A stretch of DNA of 45,858 nt, taken from the NCBI GenBank assembly GCA_022824025.1, contig JAJEBF010000060.1, forward strand, positions 1-45,858. Reading direction: 5' to 3'. Both the position numbers and the translations under genes were made by a program. Below the pieces are notes generated by a model, which was not told the DNA's origin, made no database searches, and saw only the letters and a list, made by a program, of their open reading frames with translations. This DNA comes from Caldilineaceae bacterium (GTDB taxonomy: Bacteria; Chloroflexota; Anaerolineae; Caldilineales; Caldilineaceae). Each line of letters starts with the position of its first letter. The stretch's first letter is position 1. Below are positions 41,336 through 45,858 of the stretch, piece after piece.

Positions 41336-42769
41336 CTAAATCGCTCTCACTGTAATGTCTTTCAACAGGGTTCTCGCCGAAGAAGGTGGTAGTGCACATT
41401 TTGATGACGCAAGGTACTGATTATGCAAGTTCGTGAAGAACGTTCCAATTGCCTCACCCACAAATGGTGGGACGGCGTTGCCCGCCTGCGTGTACCGAGG
41501 GCATTCACGAACCCTACGTGCCCCACCAGTCGTGTATGCGCCTCGGAACTGGAACCAATCGGGGATGGACTGTAAGCGGGCGTACTCCCGTACAGTTAGA
41601 ATACGCGCCTCCGAATAGTGAATAATGTCATCCGGCAGGGTTGTCAGTGTATGGGAGGGTTGGTCCGGGTTAAGGGGAACTGTGCAGTGTTTCTTCAGGC
41701 CGAATCGCTCTCGGTCAATTCGGCTAAGTTGAACACCTCTGCGACAAGTCGCCAAGATTTCGCCGAAGCGTGCAACCGTCTCCGGCCGGTGATTTGCTAG
41801 TCTATGGCTATCAGGTATGCTGGCTTCGAGATTGGCTCGCATCAGGTGTTGGTAACGTGTAGTAGGCGAAGCGTAGGTGCCCTGCATGAATCTAGGTGAG
41901 TCCACACACTGTTGAGTCCCATTCACCACTTCGAGGTCTGACAGAGCTTCCTTTACCGATACTGGACGATCTGCGGGGAGTCCTTTGGAGCGGAGGAATC
42001 CTGGTCGGAGGACGTCCAAGCTTTTGAACGGGTCATTATCGTTAAGCGATGGTGATATACCTCTCCTTGCAGCAAACAGAAAGTATCTCGGACGGAGCTG
42101 TGGGACACCATAGTCGACTGCCTTCAACAGATCCGCTTTAACTTCGTAACCAGCTTTGTCAAGGGCGCGTGCGATCCGCTGGGAATAAGGTTCAGGAGGC
42201 CTTCCAACCTTCGCCTTCTCCCGGGTCTTTTTGTCGAATTCCATCGTAATCCCGTGTACATTCTCAAGCAAAATGAAGAGTGGCTGAACCGCCTCGACTA
42301 TACGCATATAGGTTCGAAATAGTAAATTCCTGGCGTCCTCCTTGTTTCTTTTGCCAGCTAAAGAAAATCCCTGGCAAGGAGGTCCTCCTACAATCATTGT
42401 GACCTTTCCACGTAGGCGTAGCAATTGCTGACTATATGTGCCTGCTACTCCTCCGACCGTACAAGGTTCCTTAGGAAACCACTCAGGCCACTCATACGTA
42501 GGTCCCCTCGTTCCTTCGATCAAGTTGTGGCGTAGAGTTTCAAAGGCCATAGCATTCTTTTCGACGGCAAGGATGCCGCGCCAGCCACTAAACATGAGGC
42601 CAAGGGACAAGCAACCTGCCCCTGCGAACAAGTCGATGAAAGTCCGCTCAGAATACGGTTTGTCGGCTGCGTCGCCCGGAGGGATCACCAAGGATCCATT
42701 AAGGTACTTCCGCCCTGCTGCGGTACCAGCTTTTTCAATGGTAGTGTCATTACGCCAAGAGCGACTCAT
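41336..42769 (-). CDS. C5-cytosine-specific DNA methyltransferase
   Basis: 477 residues with GGAGGG five bases before the ATG. All main motifs are present in order: I TFIDLFAGAGCLSLGL (43-58), IV GGPPCQGFS with the catalytic Cys132, VI LLENVHG (168-174), VIII YGVPQLRPRYFLF with QxRxR, IX-X ARLQSIPDWF and YTQAGNAVPP. The target-recognition region lies between VIII and IX and does not reveal the site. It transfers a methyl group from S-adenosylmethionine to cytosine C5. First gene of a five-gene operon; it probably marks self DNA. No cognate classical restriction gene or Vsr nuclease is present. Confidence 0.93.
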   Translation of the reverse strand: MSRSWRNDTTIEKAGTAAGRKYLNGSLVIPPGDAADKPYSERTFIDLFAGAGCLSLGLMFSGWRGILAVEKNAMAFETLRHNLIEGTRGPTYEWPEWFPKEPCTVGGVAGTYSQQLLRLRGKVTMIVGGPPCQGFSLAGKRNKEDARNLLFRTYMRIVEAVQPLFILLENVHGITMEFDKKTREKAKVGRPPEPYSQRIARALDKAGYEVKADLLKAVDYGVPQLRPRYFLFAARRGISPSLNDNDPFKSLDVLRPGFLRSKGLPADRPVSVKEALSDLEVVNGTQQCVDSPRFMQGTYASPTTRYQHLMRANLEASIPDSHRLANHRPETVARFGEILATCRRGVQLSRIDRERFGLKKHCTVPLNPDQPSHTLTTLPDDIIHYSEARILTVREYARLQSIPDWFQFRGAYTTGGARRVRECPRYTQAGNAVPPFVGEAIGTFFTNLHNQYLASSKCALPPSSARTLLKDITVRAI

Positions 42770-42791
42770 ATACGCCCTCCACTTCGCACTA

Positions 42792-42820
42792 AGTCTATTT
42801 TTTCAGAAAAAAGGCATCAA
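42792..42820 (-). promoter_or_regulatory. Putative promoter of the defence operon
   Basis: On the minus strand TTGATG (42815-42820), 17 bases, TAGACT (42792-42797), about 22 bp before the methyltransferase ATG. The spacer holds T6...A6, itself a weak hairpin. Confidence 0.4.
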
Positions 42821-43145
42821 CGGAGCAGCCAAATACCTTGTCGCCTTTGCATGTCGTACTCATTCTTGGGTTGCTAAACCTTCTCTCCTCGCGCAAACGC
42901 ACCCGATATTCAGGAGAACGTAACAGTCTTTGGCGCTTCTCCATTCATTACAGGAGCTGTATCAGGTCAAGTATAAGGGTGCTAGCAATGGGTGTGGATG
43001 AGTGTCTGGGTATCAATCGCTTAATGTTACTTGACATCTGTGTAGTAGGCCCCAGAAACTGGGCCACGAGCTAAGGGTTAAAGTGGATCAGTCCCCCATT
43101 TGCACCCAAGCGCCTAAACCGCCGGTAATTCTGAGCTGCTCACAT
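42821..43145. other. Intergenic region between HNH gene and operon
   Basis: About 325 bases, AT-rich, with no gene or strong repeat seen. It separates the HNH endonuclease gene from the operon promoter, so the two are probably separate transcripts. Confidence 0.45.
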
Positions 43146-44033
43146 TCACCTTTCCCGATACTCACCCTGAAAGACCTCCCTGACATGCCACCGAGTAAAG
43201 TCCTCGCTGGGATAGTACGTCTGCCGCTGCGGAAAGTTGAGCTTCCCACCATGGAAGCGCATCAGCCACTCTTCAAATCCCGCGGTACCGTGAGCGTCGT
43301 CGGATACGAAAATCTCCAGCTCATTCGACAATGTAAAGGCACCGCGGTCGAAAAGCTTGTGGTGGAGCGTACAGAGTGCCAGTCCGTTTACCTCTAAGTC
43401 AGGCCCTCCTGCCTGTCGCCACTTGATGTGGGCGGCTTCTAAGGCAACGGGCTGGAGCCCAAGTCTTACATCAAAGCCGCAGACGGCGCATCGATACTCA
43501 TAGGCTTTCAGGATATTCACCCGGAAGTTTGGATCGCGCTTCTGTCGACCAGCACCCTTGAAAGTCAGGTCGATCCCTGCTGCCTGTAAAATGTCCTCAT
43601 GAATCGAGTAAGGGAAATGAGCGTCCAGCAAGTTCTGTACAATGCCCAGAACCATACTGGAATCGTCCTGTAGCTGCCGGGCTATATCCTCGGTAAACCC
43701 CCCGGCAACCTCGAAGCGAAAAAGGTCGCCTCGCCTCACATCCCCATTAGTTGACTCTTCCAAGCTGTCCGCGCCGGGTATTTCCCATACACCATCATTC
43801 TGAAGCCGCCAAAATGGGAATTCTGGGTGGTACTGCTTCCGCTTCGGCCCGAATTCCCGCAAAAGTCTTCCAAGCTGTTCATCAACCTCAGAATAGGGGA
43901 GAAGCCGACCCTTGCCTTGAAGCAACGTGCCAATCGCATACAGGACCAATAAGGGCTTGTGAGGAGCTCTCTCGTCTCCCCTCTGCCACACCCTCAATGT
44001 CTCAAACTTTCGAGCAATCTCTTCCCTGTCCAT
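43146..44033 (-). CDS. HNH endonuclease with phosphorothioate-binding (SBD-like) N-terminal domain
   Basis: 295 residues. The N-terminus has the pattern of the sulfur-binding domain of ScoMcrA-like type IV enzymes: RAPHKPLLVLYAIG (22-35), LREFGPKRKQYHPEFPFWRL (58-77) and the following QNDGVW. The C-terminus is a full HNH: CAVCG (182-186), EAAHIKW with His202, Asn216 in VNGLALC, then HHKLFDRGAF. Such proteins cleave foreign phosphorothioate-modified DNA. No dnd or ssp modification genes are in the window, in line with a type IV role. It lies 375 bp upstream of the methyltransferase operon, same strand. No Shine-Dalgarno is obvious. Confidence 0.85.
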   Translation of the reverse strand: MDREEIARKFETLRVWQRGDERAPHKPLLVLYAIGTLLQGKGRLLPYSEVDEQLGRLLREFGPKRKQYHPEFPFWRLQNDGVWEIPGADSLEESTNGDVRRGDLFRFEVAGGFTEDIARQLQDDSSMVLGIVQNLLDAHFPYSIHEDILQAAGIDLTFKGAGRQKRDPNFRVNILKAYEYRCAVCGFDVRLGLQPVALEAAHIKWRQAGGPDLEVNGLALCTLHHKLFDRGAFTLSNELEIFVSDDAHGTAGFEEWLMRFHGGKLNFPQRQTYYPSEDFTRWHVREVFQGEYRER

Positions 44034-44152
44034 CTATTGTGGTGAGGACTGTTGAGGAGGCGAAGGTTTGGCAAGGACTGAGTGAGTGGGGACTGAGTGA
44101 AGCTATTTGGGGATCGATTATACCTCATTCGTTTTTTCCAGTCCAATATTTC

Positions 44153-44159
44153 TTTTCAA
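44153..44159. repeat. Target duplication TTTTCAA, left
   Basis: TTTTCAA directly left of the ISKra4-like element and repeated at 45611-45617 directly right of it. Confidence 0.6.
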
Positions 44160-45610
44160 GGGGTGCAGTCCAAATTTGGGGCGGAGTTGGTCAGATGGGT
44201 ATTTCATGCCAACGGTCGCTGAGTAGGCGAGCGCGGAGAGCGAGCATGGCCTGAGCACCGTCACGGGACCAGCGCATGCCACTTTGTTTCATACGCTGTT
44301 GGACAAGCGTTTTGGCTGCGGATTCGACGGTTCCGCTGCTGATAGGGAGGCCTGCCTTTCGATAGGCAGCGTAACGCATGCGGCGCCGGTTTTTCAACAG
44401 GTAAGCGAAGGCCTGTTTGACTTCAGGAGGCGCATCGCCAGGCTTGGGGTAGAGACGCAAAATGTGACTGAAGAAGAGGCCCAGTTGACCGCGAGCCAGC
44501 GCGGCTTTTTGGGCATTTACCCAGGCAGAGGCTTCGGCAGATGCTGGCTCCATTGCCTGATTGGCAATCTGCCAGACGTACTGCAGCATGTGCCACCAGT
44601 CGAGAATTTCGATGCGGCGGGAGAAACAGACAAAGACGATCGCCCAGATCCAGCTGGCGCCGTCGTTGACGCAGACGATCCGTTTGGCTTTTTCCACGCC
44701 CCGCCGGCAACTCTCGGCCCAGTAGTGGTTGGTGAAGCGCTTGGTATCCCACAGACCGGCCCGATAGGAGTGCTTGGTTAAACGCAATTCCTCCCCTGTT
44801 TTCGCCCCCGCCTCTCGTACAGGCACAGCCGAAACAGCTGCGACTTTGGCCTCCTTCCAGCCTTCCTCCCGCAGGTGTACCATCACCCCATCTGCCGAGA
44901 CCGCCATCACTTCACTGTCCGGTTCCGGGATGCGCCGATAGCTGACCTCTTCCTCCTCTTTGGGCACGCGCACCATCGCCTCTGCTTCCCGCTCATCGGC
45001 CTCCACAACCTCGCTCCCATAGCTCCTCACCAACCGCTTCATCGTACTGGCGGACATCGGCACGCGCATCAACTCGCTGTAACTCTTTGCTGCGCGTGCA
45101 TAGGAGGGAATCTCGACCGCAAGCATTAACGCCAGCCGCAGCAGTTCCGGACTCCAACCCGACCTATTCAGCCCCATCCTCCGATCCAGGGGGAAAAAAC
45201 CCTTGCTTACATGAAGGGCAATAGTAATATTCTCGTTTGACCTCCACCGTCCCTTCTCGGTGTTGGACCGTCTTCGCCTTCTTCCCCTTGTTCTCGACAC
45301 ATCCCCCACACTCGGGACAGTTCACTTCCAACTCCCCTTCCCCTGCTTCCGCCAACAGTTCCTCCACGAACGGTCGCATCATCGCCTCCCGCTCTTGACG
45401 CACCCGTTCCATGATCTCATCAAAACTGGCCTCCGGCCTCTCCCTCCGCCACGACCACAACCGTAAGTGCATCTCCCCCGCTGACTCTTCCAACTCCCCT
45501 TGGCTCCGCTTCTGGCTCCGCTTCCGTTCCATCTCACTCTCCCCTTCCTCTTCAACTAATCTTCTCATCCCTCCTATCAGTATATCTCACCCCCAATTTG
45601 GACTGCACCC
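44160..45610 (-). mobile_element. ISKra4-like insertion sequence
   Basis: About 1451 bp. Ends are 21-bp inverted repeats with one mismatch (GGGTGCAGTCCAAATTTGGG and, from the right, GGGTGCAGTCCAAATTGGGG), flanked by the 7-bp duplication TTTTCAA. One transposase spread over two frames fills it. It marks the right border of the accessory island. Confidence 0.8.
44191..45568 (-). CDS. ISKra4-family transposase, two frames joined by a shift
   Basis: The first frame (45568-45164, 134 residues) holds a coiled-coil-like start, a zinc-ribbon (NCPECGG and YYCPSCKQGFFPP) and then stops. The second frame (open 45309-44191) repeats the KGFFPLDRRMGLNRSG junction and carries the catalytic part, with VMAVSADGVMV (first Asp), CVNDGASWIW (second Asp) and SSGTVESAAKTLVQQRMKQS (Glu). 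The switch lies at GGGTTTTTTCCCCC (minus strand, 45189-45202) and needs a +1 change. A homopolymer slip in transcription or translation could make the full protein; a mutation is the other option. Start could also be the second ATG at 45532, which has GGGGAG before it. Confidence 0.8.
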
Positions 45611-45617
45611 TTTTCAA
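45611..45617. repeat. Target duplication TTTTCAA, right
   Basis: Second copy of the duplication at 44153-44159; it abuts the ISAs1 end at 45618. Confidence 0.6.
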
Positions 45618-45858
45618 CAGGGCAATCGCATCTTATTGGGAGAGAACTTTCAGCAGATAGTCAGTTTTCCAACCAGCTCGTTTCCGTTTGGCGGCAATAC
45701 CGACTTTGGCGCTTTTTTCTTTGCGTAGGAGGTTCAGGGCCATTTTGCGTAAGGTGGCCAGGTTTCGCTGTGCATGGCCCTGACGGATGCGACTGTCGTC
45801 CTCGCGAAAGGCGACATCCAGGACCCAGTGGACTGAATTCTCGATGCTCCAGTGGCTG
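45618..45858 (-). mobile_element. ISAs1-family insertion sequence, one end
   Basis: Terminal sequence CAGGGCAATCGCATC (45618-45632), typical of ISAs1 ends, then the 3' part of its transposase. The rest lies beyond the window. Confidence 0.7.
45633..45857 (-). CDS. ISAs1-family transposase, C-terminal part
   Basis: 75 codons to the window edge. SHWSIENSVHWVLDVAFRED followed by DSRIRQGHAQRNLATLRKMA and LNLLRKEKSAK is the C-terminal ISAs1 (H-repeat) signature, including the catalytic Glu in WSIEN. The frame is open to the window end; start lies outside. Confidence 0.88.
   Translation of the reverse strand, partial: SHWSIENSVHWVLDVAFREDDSRIRQGHAQRNLATLRKMALNLLRKEKSAKVGIAAKRKRAGWKTDYLLKVLSQ

Noticed and set aside
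32560..42769. DISARM, BREX or Druantia as the identity of the operon
   Set aside because: No DUF1998 or SNF2-type helicase, no PLD protein, no PglZ and no DruE-like helicase were seen; the remaining overlap is the C5 methyltransferase only.

Overview
The window looks like a piece of a Chloroflexota genome (Caldilinea/Anaerolinea-like or a sponge/marine relative). This is an inference from gene content: DUF1501/DUF1800 pair, lipoproteins with twin-arginine signals, several carbohydrate/peptide ABC systems, phytanoyl-CoA dioxygenase-like enzymes, a DUF2961/GH172 protein and GC-rich catabolic genes. No rRNA or tRNA gene was seen, so the taxonomy is not proven.

Layout. 1-2.7 kb: end of a DUF1800 gene, a DUF1501 gene and an NHL-repeat gene, all on +. 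3.3-12.2 kb: a + strand uptake/catabolism operon with an Opp-type substrate-binding lipoprotein, two permeases, one fused double ATPase (OppD+OppF), a Gfo/Idh/MocA oxidoreductase and a zinc-less MDR dehydrogenase. 12.4-18.4 kb: mixed small genes: a hypothetical protein, a PhyH-like dioxygenase, a DUF4258/YgiT-like pair, a deletion derivative of an IS3 element, a HicAB pair, a membrane protein gene broken by one stop codon, a lipoprotein and a small membrane protein. 18.7-21.5 kb: DUF2961/GH172-like protein, second PhyH-like dioxygenase and a DUF4926 protein on +. 21.5-28.5 kb: a - strand carbohydrate ABC operon (binding lipoprotein, LplB-type permease, a double-Cache lipoprotein, second permease) ending, 3 bp after the last permease, in a divergent GroEL paralogue that has lost the ATP-hydrolysis aspartate.

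29.4-45.9 kb is an accessory island, visibly less GC-rich than the rest, bracketed by IS982 on the left and an ISKra4-like element plus an ISAs1 end on the right. Its core is a tightly packed - strand operon of five genes (42769 to 31764): a C5-cytosine DNA methyltransferase, a P-loop ATPase with a cysteine cluster, an unknown 516-residue protein, a 1716-residue protein that joins a large unknown N-terminal part to a PD-(D/E)XK nuclease-like domain and a RuvB-like AAA+ domain, and a MIG/MutY-type mismatch glycosylase. Just upstream lies an HNH endonuclease with a phosphorothioate-binding-like N-terminal domain. I read the five genes as a candidate 5-methylcytosine-based defence (restriction-modification) system. 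Its three-protein effector part resembles DptFGH in layout but is coupled to cytosine methylation, with a dedicated repair enzyme for the T:G mismatches that 5mC deamination would cause. That reading is inference and can be tested by profile searches and by methylome and phage assays.

Smaller structures: two tandem 159-bp MITE-like units with matching inverted ends, perfect palindromes of 32 bp and 24 bp, a head-to-head inverted IS end, a 3' stem-loop behind the Opp binding protein gene, and families of short spacer repeats.
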